DNA from: Ethanoligenens harbinense YUAN-3
Lineage (GTDB): Bacteria > Bacillota > Clostridia > Oscillospirales > Ethanoligenentaceae
DNA: 64,000 nt
Assembly (NCBI RefSeq): GCF_000178115.2
Contig: NC_014828.1
Span: 1,829,310-1,893,309 of the forward strand
Direction of reading: 5' to 3'
This document shows, one piece after another, positions 50,657-60,022 of the stretch (position 1 is its first letter; the number at the start of each line of letters is the position of its first letter). The translations under genes were made by a program, and so were the position numbers. The notes under the pieces were generated by a model. The model worked only from the letters and a program-made list of their open reading frames with translations, was not told the DNA's origin and did not search any database.

Positions 50657-52210
50657 TCAGGCAAGCAGTTTCTGCAGATCCGCGTCGGGGGTGGAAATGG
50701 GGGTCAGCCCGAATTTTTCAACCAGCACGTTCAGCACGCCCGGCGACACGAACGCCGGCAGCGACGGCCCGATGTGGATGTTCCGGATGCCCAGCGAGAG
50801 CAGCGTGAGCAGGATGCAGACGGCTTTCTGCTCATACCACGACAGCACCAGGCTGAGCGGCAGCTCGTTCACACCCGCGCCGAACGCTTCGGACAGCGCG
50901 AGCGCCACCCGGATGGCGCCGTAGGCGTCGTTGCACTGGCCCATGTCCAGCAGGCGCGGGATGCCGCCGATGTCGCCGAGATCCAGGTCGTTAAAGCGGT
51001 ATTTCCCGCACGCCAGCGTGAGGATAACGGTATCCTTCGGCGCTTTCTCCACAAACTCCGTGTAGTAGTTCCGGCCGGGCTTCGCGCCGTCGCAGCCGCC
51101 CACGAGGAAGAAATGCTTGATGGCTCCGGCCTTCACCGCGTCGATCACCTTGTCGGCCACCGACAGCACCGTGCCCCAGCCAAATCCGGTGGTGAGGGTC
51201 TCGCCGCCGTTGATGCCGGTCATCTTCCGGCCTTCGGGGTATCCGCCCAGTTCCAGCGCCCGCTCGATCACCGGGGTGAAGTCCTTGTCTTCCCCCACAT
51301 GCACCAGCCCGGGATAAGACACCACCTCGGTGGTGAACACGCGGTCGGCGTAGCTCGGCTTCACCGGCATGAGGCAGTTGGTGGTGAACAGCACCGCGCC
51401 GCGGATGTCGTCGAACTCCTTCTGCTGGTTCTGCCACGCCGTGCCGAAGTTGCCTTTTAGGTGCGCATAGGCTTTCAGCTTGGGATAAGCGTGCGCGGGT
51501 AACATCTCGCCGTGGGTATAGACGTTCACGCCCTTGCCCTCGGTCTGTTTGAGCAGCAGTTCCAGATCTTTGAGGTCGTGGCCGGACACCACGATGAACG
51601 GGCCGGGCGCGACGTTGGTGGTCACGTTGGTCGGTTCGGGCGTGCCGTAGGTCTCGGTGTTGGCTTTGTCCAGCAGCGCCATGCATTTGAGGTTGACTTC
51701 GCCGCACTCCATATCCAGCCCCAGCAGCGCGTCGATGGACCGTTCCGCACCGAGCGCGCGCAGGCCTTTGAGAAAAAACGCATCCACCGCTTCGTCCCGG
51801 TAGCCCAGCACGCGCGCGTGATACGCATAGGCCGCCATACCGCGCATGCCGAACAACAGCAGGCTTTTCAGCGAGCGATCGTCGTCCTGCGCGTGCCAAA
51901 GGGTCTGCATATCCAGCGGATGGGCGGTGTCGCCGCCCAGCGACGCCGTCAGCCGGTCGGTTTTCTCGATCTGCGCGCGGATGGCATCGTCGTCGAACGC
52001 CACGTTGGTCACGGTGACAAACAGACCGTCCACCACCGCCCGATAGACTTCTTCGTTTCCTTCTTTGGCAGCGAGCGCCAGCGCGGCCAGCGCGCCGGTC
52101 AGTTCATCCTGTAAGTTGGCCGTGGACGCCTTTTTGCCGCATACGCCGGCCACGGTGCAGCCGCAGCCTTTCGCCGTTTGTTCACACTGAAAGCAAAACA
52201 TCTCAGACAT
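50657..52210 (-). CDS. hcp: Hydroxylamine reductase / hybrid cluster protein
   Basis: 517 residues. The N terminus FCFQCEQTAKGCGCTVAGVCGK binds the [4Fe-4S] cubane of class I/II Hcp. The hybrid cluster ligands are seen in VSGHDLKDLE, NCLMPVKPSY, LVGGCDGAKPGRNYYTEF and the C-terminal half. Hcp reduces hydroxylamine in vitro and acts as a nitric oxide reductase or nitrosylase in cells, protecting from nitrosative stress. ATG at 52210 follows AGGAGG. It is divergent from a Crp/Fnr regulator, the usual HcpR-type partner. Confidence 0.95.
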   Translation of the reverse strand: MSEMFCFQCEQTAKGCGCTVAGVCGKKASTANLQDELTGALAALALAAKEGNEEVYRAVVDGLFVTVTNVAFDDDAIRAQIEKTDRLTASLGGDTAHPLDMQTLWHAQDDDRSLKSLLLFGMRGMAAYAYHARVLGYRDEAVDAFFLKGLRALGAERSIDALLGLDMECGEVNLKCMALLDKANTETYGTPEPTNVTTNVAPGPFIVVSGHDLKDLELLLKQTEGKGVNVYTHGEMLPAHAYPKLKAYAHLKGNFGTAWQNQQKEFDDIRGAVLFTTNCLMPVKPSYADRVFTTEVVSYPGLVHVGEDKDFTPVIERALELGGYPEGRKMTGINGGETLTTGFGWGTVLSVADKVIDAVKAGAIKHFFLVGGCDGAKPGRNYYTEFVEKAPKDTVILTLACGKYRFNDLDLGDIGGIPRLLDMGQCNDAYGAIRVALALSEAFGAGVNELPLSLVLSWYEQKAVCILLTLLSLGIRNIHIGPSLPAFVSPGVLNVLVEKFGLTPISTPDADLQKLLA

Positions 52211-52324
52211 TTCTGTTCCTCCTGCATCGGTTTGGATAAAACGGGTGCAAACCCCGGAATCACTTGCTTTTGTGTGCCCAGTATAGTACAATGAAGCATC
52301 CAAATCGGTTGTAAAAGCAACGGA

Positions 52325-53008
52325 GTGAGTGAATTGCAGAATGATCTGACCCAAATCGCCGCAATGCCTGTTTTTGAACACATCCGCCCGGAAGAACTGG
52401 AAAAGCTGCTGCCCTGCCTGGGCGCGCGGATACGTTCAGCCGTAAAAGGTGAGATTGTACTGCTGGCCGGGGAACCGGTGGACAGTGTGGGACTGCTGTT
52501 GGCAGGCAGCGCACAGATCGCCCGTGAGGACGAGGCCGGTAACCGCAACATGCTCGGGCGGGTGGAACCGGGCGAATTGTTTGCCGAAATGTTCGCCTGC
52601 CTGGGAATGGCACATTCCCCCGTAACCGTGACGGCCGAGACCGACGTGCGCGTGCTGTTCCTCAATTTTCACCGTATCATTTACAGCTGCACGTCGGCCT
52701 GCGCGTTCCATTCCCGGCTGGTGGAAAACATGCTGCACCTGTTTGCCCGCAAAACGCTGGCGCTCAACGAAAAGCTTGATTGCGTGGGCCGCCGCACGCT
52801 GCATGAAAAGGTGCACGCGTTCCTCGCGCAACAACGGGAGCACGGCGGCGGCAATCCATTCACTATCCCGTTCTCCCGCGCGGAGATGGCCGACTATCTC
52901 TGCGTGGACCGCAGCGCGCTCTCCGCCATACTCAGCCGGATGAAGCGGGCTGGCGAGATCGACTACCGGAAAAACCGCTTCCGGCTGCTGGACGGGTTTT
53001 ACCGATAG
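52325..53008 (+). CDS. Crp/Fnr-family regulator, probably HcpR-like
   Basis: 227 residues: cyclic-nucleotide-binding-like domain (residues 15-125, with GELFAEMFACLG) and a C-terminal winged helix (SRAEMADYLCVDRSALSAILSRMK near 185). No Fnr-type N-terminal Cys cluster is present. Divergence from hcp with 114 bp between them suggests control of hcp in response to nitric oxide or nitrite, as HcpR does elsewhere. GTG at 52325 or TTG at 52334 could be the start. Confidence 0.85.
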   Translation: MSELQNDLTQIAAMPVFEHIRPEELEKLLPCLGARIRSAVKGEIVLLAGEPVDSVGLLLAGSAQIAREDEAGNRNMLGRVEPGELFAEMFACLGMAHSPVTVTAETDVRVLFLNFHRIIYSCTSACAFHSRLVENMLHLFARKTLALNEKLDCVGRRTLHEKVHAFLAQQREHGGGNPFTIPFSRAEMADYLCVDRSALSAILSRMKRAGEIDYRKNRFRLLDGFYR

Positions 53009-53040
53009 AAACGGTCTCCGCGAAACAGAGGGAAAAAACA

Positions 53041-54384
53041 ATGGCACAGGATGTCTTTGCAAAATTGCAGATTTTGTCCGACGCGGCCAAATACGACGCG
53101 GCCTGCACCTCCAGCGGAGTGGACAGGCAGCCCGCGCTCGGGCAGATTGGCAGCGCGGTCGCCTGCGGCATCTGCCACAGCTTCGCGGGCGACGGGCGAT
53201 GCATCTCCCTGCTCAAGGTGCTGATGACCAACAGCTGCATCTACGACTGCAAATACTGCGTCAACCGCCGCTCCAACGACACGCCGCGCGCCACCTTCGC
53301 ACCGAAGGAACTGGCCGACCTCACCATCCAATTCTACCGCCGCAATTACATTGAAGGTCTCTTTCTAAGCTCCGGCGTCCTGCGTGATCCCGATTATACC
53401 TGCGAGCGCATGATCGAGACCCTGCGGCTGCTGCGCGAGGAATACCGCTTCGCCGGTTACATCCACGCCAAAGCCATCCCGGGGGCAGACAGCGCGCTCA
53501 TCGCCCGCCTGGGCATGCTGGCCGACCGCGTCAGCGTCAACATCGAAATGCCGTCCAACGAGAGCCTGCGGCTGCTGGCGCCCGACAAATCGAAAACGTC
53601 CATATTAAAACCGATGGGCTTCATCACCGGGCGCATCGCGGAGAACCGCACCGATCTGGTCAAATACCGCCACGCGCCGCGTTTTGCCCCCGCCGGGCAA
53701 AGCACCCAGATGGTCATCGGCGCCACACCGGAAAGCGATTACCAGATTTTGCGCCTGTCGGAAGCATTGTATGGCAAGTACAAGCTCAAGCGGGTCTTTT
53801 ATTCCGCCTATATGCCGATGAACGAGGACACCCTGCTGCCCGCGCGGGATGTCAAGCCGCCGCTGCTGCGCGAGCACCGTCTCTATCAGGCGGACTGGCT
53901 GCTGCGGTTCTACGGCTTTTCCGCCGACGAACTGCTGGACGATGCCCACCCGGACTTCAACCCTTATCTTGACCCCAAGTGCAACTGGGCGCTGCACCAT
54001 CTGGAACAGTTCCCGGTGGAGGTCAACCGAGCCGACTACGCCACGCTGCTGCGGGTGCCGGGCATCGGCGTGACAAGCGCCAAACGCATCCTGCGGGTGC
54101 GACGCGCAGGCTCGCTGGATTTCGACGCGCTCAAAAAGCTGGGCGTGGTGCTCAAGCGCGCGCAGTATTTCATCACTTGCCGGGACAGGCAGCGGCAAGG
54201 CTTGATGCAAACCAAAGACGCGGCCATCCGCGCACTGCTCTCCGAGCAGGCGCTGGCCCGCCTGCAGGAAGACGCGCCGTCCGTGCTTCGGCCCCGGCAG
54301 CTCTCGCTGTTTGATCAACCGGGCGCGCCGCAGCTTACCCCGACCTGGGAGGATCTGCAAAAATGCCTGACCGGCCAAATCTGA
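53041..54384 (+). CDS. Radical SAM protein, putative DNA modification/repair (TIGR03916 type)
   Basis: 447 residues. The radical SAM cluster motif CIYDCKYC (near residue 61) binds the [4Fe-4S] cluster; NIEMPSNESL and TQMVIGATPESD are family marks. The C-terminal part has a helix-hairpin-helix (LLRVPGIGVTSAKRIL, near 337), a DNA-binding element. The family is found with the TIGR03915 protein encoded next, and a role in DNA repair or modification is proposed but unproven. It begins 32 bp after the Crp/Fnr gene and overlaps the next gene by 22 bp. Confidence 0.9.
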   Translation: MAQDVFAKLQILSDAAKYDAACTSSGVDRQPALGQIGSAVACGICHSFAGDGRCISLLKVLMTNSCIYDCKYCVNRRSNDTPRATFAPKELADLTIQFYRRNYIEGLFLSSGVLRDPDYTCERMIETLRLLREEYRFAGYIHAKAIPGADSALIARLGMLADRVSVNIEMPSNESLRLLAPDKSKTSILKPMGFITGRIAENRTDLVKYRHAPRFAPAGQSTQMVIGATPESDYQILRLSEALYGKYKLKRVFYSAYMPMNEDTLLPARDVKPPLLREHRLYQADWLLRFYGFSADELLDDAHPDFNPYLDPKCNWALHHLEQFPVEVNRADYATLLRVPGIGVTSAKRILRVRRAGSLDFDALKKLGVVLKRAQYFITCRDRQRQGLMQTKDAAIRALLSEQALARLQEDAPSVLRPRQLSLFDQPGAPQLTPTWEDLQKCLTGQI

Positions 54385-55148
54385 TCTACCGCTATGACGG
54401 CAGCTTCGACGGCCTGCTCTGCTGCGTGTTCGAAAGCTACGCCGCCAAAGAAGTCCCGGCGGATATCCTCTCCGCCGCGCTGCCGCAGACCACTTTCTTT
54501 CCCGTCAAGGATATTGCCACCGACCCGCAGAAGGCCAGACGGGTGGCAACCTCCATCCCGGCAAAACTGGGCGCCGAGATGCCGGAATTCATACAGCACG
54601 CGTTCCTGACCTGCCTGCCGCAGAAAGAGCGGCACATCCTGCTGTTTCTGCGGCTGGGCTACCGCCTGGGTCCCGCCGTGCGCGACCATCTGGCCGACCC
54701 GGCGGTGGACACCCTGCAAAAAGCCGTGCGGCACCTGCTCAACGAAAGCCACCTGCTCAAAGGGTTCATTCGGTTTTCAGCTTTCGGCGGTGCGCTGGTA
54801 GCCGAAATCGAACCGAAAAACATTGTCCTGCCGCTGCTTTCACTGCATTTTCGCTCACGCTACCCCGAAGAGCGGTTTCTCATTCTGGATAAGACACACG
54901 GCATGGCGCTGGTCTACCGGCCGCATCAGGCGCGCATTGTCCCGGTGGAAGAATTGACACTGCCAGACCCCGACGAGACGGAACAGGCCATGCGCCGCCT
55001 ATGGAAGCAGTATTACGACACCATTGAGATCCAGGGGCGGCACAACCCGCGCTGCCGCATGGGGCACATGCCCAAGCGGTATTGGGGCAACCTCACCGAG
55101 TTCGACCACGGCCCCACCGGCCTGCACGATCCGTTCAAAGACACGTAA
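54363..55148 (+). CDS. TIGR03915 (DUF4130) family protein, partner of the radical SAM enzyme
   Basis: 261 residues starting MPDRPNLIYRYDGSFDGLLCCVFESY, the hallmark of this family, with a C-terminal half ending in the HNPRCRMGHMPKRYWGNLTEF block. It almost always pairs with the radical SAM/HhH protein, as here with overlapping frames. A glycosylase-like or DNA-damage role has been suggested; nothing in the sequence settles this. Confidence 0.9.
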   Translation: MPDRPNLIYRYDGSFDGLLCCVFESYAAKEVPADILSAALPQTTFFPVKDIATDPQKARRVATSIPAKLGAEMPEFIQHAFLTCLPQKERHILLFLRLGYRLGPAVRDHLADPAVDTLQKAVRHLLNESHLLKGFIRFSAFGGALVAEIEPKNIVLPLLSLHFRSRYPEERFLILDKTHGMALVYRPHQARIVPVEELTLPDPDETEQAMRRLWKQYYDTIEIQGRHNPRCRMGHMPKRYWGNLTEFDHGPTGLHDPFKDT

Positions 55149-55152
55149 CAGG

Positions 55153-55189
55153 CCAAACGCTGCCGCACAGTTTGTGCGGCAGCGTTTGG
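55153..55189. terminator. Bidirectional terminator
   Basis: CCAAACGCTGCCGCACA (55153-55169) and its exact complement 55173-55189 form a 17-bp stem with 3-nt loop between converging genes. Confidence 0.85.
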
Positions 55190-55214
55190 TAAATCTATAT
55201 GAAGGCGCGGCGTG

Positions 55215-56249
55215 TTACGGCTGCGCTTTTTTCACAAACTGCATATCCACCAGCGTGTTGTAGGAATAGCTTCCCTGGTAGATGCCTGTTTTGATGAGCA
55301 CATCCATATCGTTCTGCACGGCCTTCTGCGAGATCACGCCATCAGTGCTCCAGAGGTCATCCTGATACGCCCGGTTCAGCGAGGCGGTCAGCGCCGCGTC
55401 GGTCAGGGTCGGGAACTCCAGCTTCAGGTCCTTTTTGGCAAGGGCCTTGTTGGTATGTACGGTCTTCAGCGCCCGAATCATGGCATTGGTGAATTCCTGC
55501 ACGGTCCGCGGGTCTTTTTTCAAGGTGGATTTTTTCGTTCCCATCACGGAATAGGAAAAGTCGCCCAGATCGGAGAATTTATAGAACGGCTCGCCCCACA
55601 CCCCTTTAGAGATGCCGTCGCTGATCTGCGGCTCCGCGCCGTTGCCGATCTGCCCGGCACCGTTTTGCAGCATGGCGACCACGGTGGATGCGTCGGCCGG
55701 TTCCAGCAGTTGAGCATCTTTGTCGGGGTCAAGTCCAAGCTGGATGAGCAGGTAGCGCGTGAGCAAATTAGGTGAGCCGCCGTGCCGCCCTGCCACGATC
55801 TTTTTGCCTTTCAGAAATGCTTTCAAGGCTTCCTTGCTGTTGTTCGCCGGTGCAAGCCCTTTTGCCGCCACCAGATAGACATTGGCGCGGTTGACGACGT
55901 TGCAGAACCCAACGATGGGATCGCTGTTGTTTTTATTTGCCAGCGCGTTGGAATCCACCCCACCGATGACGCCCCACGCGCTGCCGCTTACCACCGCGGT
56001 GACATGCGCCCCGCCGGTGGCCTGGATGACCTTCACATCCAGCCCCTGCTGCTTAAAATACCCCTCGCGCTGCGCAACATACAGCGGCAGATAGCCGATG
56101 AGATGTACCGGCTCGGCGATGGTGATCTCTTTGAGTTTGCCGGACGATGCGGTTCCGCCCGTTTTCTGTGCACAGCCGGTGAACACCACGGCCGACAGAC
56201 AGACCGCGGCGGCCAGCACCCCGGCCAGTGTACGTTTTGGCTTTTTCAT
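55215..56249 (-). CDS. ABC transporter substrate-binding lipoprotein (SsuA/ThiY/NMT1 family)
   Basis: 344 residues. The signal peptide ends in a lipobox (VFTGC, near residue 25). IAEPVHLIGYLPLYVAQREGYF and the GxVDSNALANKN segment are typical of the NMT1-like family, which covers sulfonates, taurine, nitrate, pyrimidine thiamine precursors and riboflavin. No TPP leader or sulfonate monooxygenase was seen nearby, so the ligand is open. It is last of three genes of one importer. Confidence 0.85.
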   Translation of the reverse strand: MKKPKRTLAGVLAAAVCLSAVVFTGCAQKTGGTASSGKLKEITIAEPVHLIGYLPLYVAQREGYFKQQGLDVKVIQATGGAHVTAVVSGSAWGVIGGVDSNALANKNNSDPIVGFCNVVNRANVYLVAAKGLAPANNSKEALKAFLKGKKIVAGRHGGSPNLLTRYLLIQLGLDPDKDAQLLEPADASTVVAMLQNGAGQIGNGAEPQISDGISKGVWGEPFYKFSDLGDFSYSVMGTKKSTLKKDPRTVQEFTNAMIRALKTVHTNKALAKKDLKLEFPTLTDAALTASLNRAYQDDLWSTDGVISQKAVQNDMDVLIKTGIYQGSYSYNTLVDMQFVKKAQP

Positions 56250-56289
56250 TTTTAAATCCCCTCCGATTCCATTACAAAATTCAGCAGGT

Positions 56290-57141
56290 TTACGAATGGA
56301 TGATGGCCAATCGTTTGGACAGCCACTTTTCCAGTGCCACCACGCCCGCATACATCACCAGAGACAGAATGGACAGCACGAACACACCCACCCAGACGAG
56401 GTTGATGTCGAGGATGGTTCCGGCGTAGATGACCATGCGCCCCACACCCTGATTGGATGCGATAAATTCCCCGACGATCGCGCCCGCAAGCGCCAGCGCG
56501 ATATTGATGCGCAGGCTGCTGACGATCCACGGCATCGACCACGGCACCACGACTTTGCCAAACACTTGCAGACGGGTGGCCCCCAGCGAATAGAGCAGGG
56601 TTTCCATCTCGGGATCGACGCTTTTGACGCCGCCATAAGCGGAAAGCGCGGTGACGACCACCGTCATAAGGAACGCAAGCGCCACTTTGGAGAAAAATCC
56701 AATGCCAAACAGGATGACCAGCACCGGCGCAAGCGCCAGTTTCGGCAGCGCGTTGAACACGATCAGATAGGGTTCGGTGATCGCCGCATACCGCTTCGAC
56801 CACCAGAACGACAAACCCAGGATACTGCCGAACAGCGTACCGAACACAAATCCCAGCAGCGTGGAGCCCGATGTGTAGGCCATGTCACGCAGTAAGGTGC
56901 CTTTGACCATCTGGATATACGCGGTATGTAAAATGGTGCTGGGGCGGCTCCAGTAATAGGGGTCCATCCAGCCGATACGGGTAAACACTTCCCATACGAC
57001 CACAATGGCCATGCCGACGGCGATGCGCCCGAACAGCACCGCGCGCTTTTTGCTGGCGCGCGCCTTTTGCTGCGCGGCCTCGCCGTCCTGCTCCGGCCCG
57101 GTTTGGGCAGGATGCCGGGCAGGCTCTGCCGATACAGCCAT
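56290..57141 (-). CDS. ABC transporter permease (SsuC/TauC/ThiX family)
   Basis: 283 residues, six membrane segments after a charged, Ala-rich N-terminal tail of about 30 residues. ALPKLALAPVLVILFGIG (near 130) and the EAA loop SLGATRLQVFGKVVVPWSMP (near 188) are family motifs. It forms the channel for the lipoprotein-delivered substrate. Confidence 0.9.
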   Translation of the reverse strand: MAVSAEPARHPAQTGPEQDGEAAQQKARASKKRAVLFGRIAVGMAIVVVWEVFTRIGWMDPYYWSRPSTILHTAYIQMVKGTLLRDMAYTSGSTLLGFVFGTLFGSILGLSFWWSKRYAAITEPYLIVFNALPKLALAPVLVILFGIGFFSKVALAFLMTVVVTALSAYGGVKSVDPEMETLLYSLGATRLQVFGKVVVPWSMPWIVSSLRINIALALAGAIVGEFIASNQGVGRMVIYAGTILDINLVWVGVFVLSILSLVMYAGVVALEKWLSKRLAIIHS

Positions 57142-57155
57142 GTTTCCACCTCCTT

Positions 57156-57944
57156 TCAGCCGGCCGCTCCCACGATGGGCGCCTCGGAAAACAGCAGATC
57201 CAGCAAGCGGTGTTTCAGCTCCGTGAACACCGCCTGCGTCATGTCGCCCGGTTTGCGCGGGCGCGGAATCGGCACTTCAATTTTAGCCCGGATATGCCCG
57301 GGCCGCGGTGAAAAAACATAGATTTCGTCCGACAGATAGATCGCTTCATCAATATCATGCGTCACAAACAGGACAGTCTTCTGAAAATCCCGCCAGAGTT
57401 CCAGCAGCCAGTTCTGCATATGTAAACGAGTCTGTGCATCCAGCGCGCCAAACGGCTCATCCAGCAGCAGGATATCCCGGTCATACAGCAGCGTGCGCAG
57501 CAGAGCCGCACGCTGCCGCATGCCGCCGGAAAGCGCAGTGGGATACTGCGTCTCAAACCCTTTCAGGCCGTACTGCGCCATCAGCGGAAGCGCCCGCTTC
57601 ACCGACTCCGCGCGCCGCACACCGCGTATCTCCATCCCCAAGATAATATTATCCAAAATCGTGCGCCAGGGCAGCAGCATATCCTTTTGCAGCATATAGC
57701 CCACGGTGCCGGGACGGGCCACGATGTCCTGCCCGTCCGCCAGCACCTGTCCCGTGGTGGGGCACAGCAATCCTGCAATAATGTTGAACAACGTCGATTT
57801 CCCACATCCGCTTGGCCCGATCATACTAATGAACCGACCTTCTTTTACAGAAAAATTCACTTCGCGCAAAGCGACGATTTCTTTTTCGTCCCTGCGGAAC
57901 GTTTTGCTTACCCCCGCAACGACCAGTTTGCCAGATTGCTCCAT
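57156..57944 (-). CDS. ABC transporter ATP-binding protein (SsuB/TauB family)
   Basis: 262 residues. Walker A is MIGPSGCGKSTLFNIIAG (near 41), Q-loop YMLQKDMLLPW, signature LSGGMRQRAALLRTL, Walker B ILLLDEPFGALD, switch VTHDIDEAIYLSD. ATG at 57944 follows GGAAAGGAAG. First gene of the three-gene unit. Confidence 0.92.
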   Translation of the reverse strand: MEQSGKLVVAGVSKTFRRDEKEIVALREVNFSVKEGRFISMIGPSGCGKSTLFNIIAGLLCPTTGQVLADGQDIVARPGTVGYMLQKDMLLPWRTILDNIILGMEIRGVRRAESVKRALPLMAQYGLKGFETQYPTALSGGMRQRAALLRTLLYDRDILLLDEPFGALDAQTRLHMQNWLLELWRDFQKTVLFVTHDIDEAIYLSDEIYVFSPRPGHIRAKIEVPIPRPRKPGDMTQAVFTELKHRLLDLLFSEAPIVGAAG

Positions 57945-58128
57945 TTTGCGCTTCCTTTCCGCCGGAAAATGGGGCATATGGTTCATTTTCCTGGCTGCAT
58001 GTCATGAACACCTTCAAACCAGTGTATGCCGCCTTGCCGCCGCGTGACGCACTTCCGAAAAAATGCCGGGCCCGCCGCGCACAAACGGCGCAGCTTTGAG
58101 GAATACTACTCAAAAGGAGGTATGCACG

Positions 58129-58272
58129 ATGCCGAAAGATTCCCAGCCGGACAGCAAACACGTACGCAAAGTAAAGGCAAACGGTCAGACCCCGCTGACG
58201 CGTGAAAATCAAAACCAGAACCACAGCGCCAAAAAGGAAGCCAACGGGCAGAACCACCGTCGCCCTTCTTGA
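58129..58272 (+). CDS. Small hydrophilic hypothetical protein
   Basis: 47 residues, MPKDSQPDSKHVRKVKANGQ onward, rich in Asn, Gln, Lys and Pro with no hydrophobic core, so probably disordered. A very good ribosome site (AAAAGGAGG) supports expression. It resembles in composition the small acid-soluble or spore-associated peptides of Clostridia, but no family motif is seen. Confidence 0.6.
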   Translation: MPKDSQPDSKHVRKVKANGQTPLTRENQNQNHSAKKEANGQNHRRPS

Positions 58273-58404
58273 CCCATCCCCCCTGACCGATTGTTTCTCA
58301 AATAATCTTTCGCTTTTTGAAAAAATCATTTGACAAGTTACAAAAGTTATGCTATTATAGTCAAGCACTTTAAAAACACAGCAAACTTCACCACTTCCAA
58401 ATAT

Positions 58405-58481
58405 GCGCCAGTAGCTCAGTTGGATAGAGTGTTTGACTACGAATCAAAAGGTCAGGGGTTCGAATCCCTTCTGGCGCACCA
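58405..58481 (+). tRNA. tRNA-Arg (anticodon ACG)
   Basis: 77 nt with encoded CCA. Acceptor arms GCGCCAG and CTGGCGC pair; the D arm has GCTC-AGTTGGATA-GAGT; the anticodon stem TTTGA/TCAAA encloses loop CTACGAA, anticodon ACG; the T arm reads AGGGG-TTCGAAT-CCCTT. The A34 is normally converted to inosine to read CGN codons. Confidence 0.97.
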
Positions 58482-58566
58482 AGTAAAAAAGCCTGCAGAT
58501 CGCTTATCTAAGCTGTTTGTGGGCTTTTTACATATTTTAACAAATTTAACCTGCATCTAAAAAAAT

Positions 58567-59155
58567 GAATCACCCCGCCGCAAGCGGCGGGGTATCCAAT
58601 GCTAACCCTACCCTTGCTAAAACAACGTGAGTTGTTCTATTGTTTCAACTTTGTAAAGTTGTTTATACTCCTCTGTCTTACCCTGATTCTGCAAGTATCT
58701 TTTTATTACTTCTTCACTGCCAAATTTGCTTACCGTATTCACAAAATATCCATCCGTCCATAATTCTCCACCCCATAATTGTTTTTTTACTTCCGGATGT
58801 TTAGAAAATATTTCTCGTGCTGTTATACTTTTCACTGTTGTGATTATTTTCGTCGGGCTGTACTTGGGTACTGATTGTATTAGAAAATGCACATGATTTT
58901 TATCTGTACCTATTTCAACAAAGTACATCTCAAATCGTTCGCTTATTCCTCCGCACACTTCTACGAGTGTTTTGGTAACTTCTTCGCTAAATATCGCTCT
59001 GCGATATTTAGCGGGGCATACAAAATGGTACATCAGCACTGAGACATTGTGAGATTTATGAATATACTCACTCATCTCTTCCCTCTTCTCGTTTTTTGTT
59101 ATACCAATTTTATACCCTTTTATTTAACGCCGCAAGCGGCGGGGAATTAAACCCT
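58567..59155 (-). mobile_element. IS200/IS605-family element with tnpA only
   Basis: The two ends carry the same subterminal hairpin: CCCCGCCGC-AA-GCGGCGGGG at 58573-58592 and CGCCGC-AA-GCGGCG at 59128-59141. One Y1 transposase gene lies between. Such elements move as single strands and leave no target duplication. It lies 86 bp past tRNA-Arg. Confidence 0.75.
58617..59075 (-). CDS. tnpA: IS200/IS605 Y1 transposase TnpA
   Basis: 152 residues. The HUH motif is in NHVHFLIQ (near residue 62), and the transposase fold marks VLMYHFVCPAKYRR at the start and LWTDGYFVNTVSK are present. The catalytic Tyr is probably in the helix with YLQNQG near residue 130. The length is normal and the frame is intact, so the element may be active. 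No TnpB/RNA-guided nuclease gene accompanies it. Confidence 0.92.
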   Translation of the reverse strand: MSEYIHKSHNVSVLMYHFVCPAKYRRAIFSEEVTKTLVEVCGGISERFEMYFVEIGTDKNHVHFLIQSVPKYSPTKIITTVKSITAREIFSKHPEVKKQLWGGELWTDGYFVNTVSKFGSEEVIKRYLQNQGKTEEYKQLYKVETIEQLTLF

Positions 59156-59433
59156 CAGAGATTAAAAGCGGTCAGTCGAAACGTCAGTCGGTATTTTTCC
59201 TCTAATCATAAGCGTATAATGGGTTCATCAGAGATATCCTGCACAACCGTCAACGCGCGGGTTTGCGTTACTCACATGCATACCACCGCACACGCCGAGC
59301 ATGACAAAGGACGTTTGCATACGTGGTATGATAATAATTTGCATTCATATCCAGAATTCGACAAAAAATGATAATTTGCTATTTTAAAATATATAATACA
59401 ATATACATTTGTCATATTAAAGGGGATAGCAAA

Positions 59434-59628
59434 GTGAGTAATTTAAATTCAGGAGATTGGGTTAAGACGACCGAGTATTTTAACACACAGCCATTCAGCA
59501 ACGAGCGCATAGAAAAGGGCAGAGTAATTGACGTGCTGGAAGAAGACGGTTGGGAAACCGCGACGGTTAGTTACGGACGGGGACAGATCACAAAAATCTC
59601 TACGAAATATCTTATAAAAATCAAGTGA
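59434..59628 (+). CDS. Small hypothetical protein
   Basis: 64 residues from GTG 59434, preceded by AAAGGGG. SNLNSGDWVKTTEYF, then GRVIDVLEEDGWETATVSY suggests a small SH3-like beta barrel. AT-richer than neighbours. Function unknown. Confidence 0.5.
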   Translation: MSNLNSGDWVKTTEYFNTQPFSNERIEKGRVIDVLEEDGWETATVSYGRGQITKISTKYLIKIK

Positions 59629-59876
59629 TTTCCACATTCTTCCCAATCATCGCCACACACGCATTCGGGCTCATGCCACAAGGCATGGGCTTTTATTTTG
59701 CCGTTGCAGATTGCTTCCTTACCACAATCCCTGCAATATAACGTTGTTCCTCCGTCATCCGTTGTCTCCGGATCATCAAAACCAGCCCTTATCTTGCCAC
59801 AACATAGCAAACTGCCGGCAGAAACAACCGAAATCGTGCGATCTTCAAAAGAAAAGTTTTTTGAGCTTTCCCGCAT
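59571..59876 (-). CDS. Doubtful Cys-rich small ORF
   Basis: A minus-strand frame with LYCRDCGKEAICN and ECVCGDDWEECG, spaced like a zinc-binding protein. It has no good ribosome site and its last 19 codons overlap the gene at 59434-59628 tail to tail, so it may be a remnant or chance. Listed because the Cys pattern is not expected from a shadow frame. Confidence 0.3.
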   Translation of the reverse strand: MRESSKNFSFEDRTISVVSAGSLLCCGKIRAGFDDPETTDDGGTTLYCRDCGKEAICNGKIKAHALWHEPECVCGDDWEECGNHLIFIRYFVEIFVICPRP

Positions 59877-60022
59877 CAGAAACATTTCCAAAACGAGACA
59901 ACGTATACCTCTGCCATTGCTTGCCTAGGTCAATGCACGGTGTTATTCTATATAGTAGAAAACAGCGATTGAACGCATATGAAATCAGCGCACCATCGTA
60001 AGTCTGAAAAAGGATGATATTT

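Noticed and set aside
55215-57944. Thiamine-precursor transporter
   Set aside because: The family fits, but no TPP-type leader (CTGAGA with the paired downstream block) is upstream, so no substrate was assigned.
58567-59155. CRISPR-like repeats
   Set aside because: The repeated CCGCCGCAAGCGGCGG occurs only twice and forms hairpins at the two ends of the IS200-type element.
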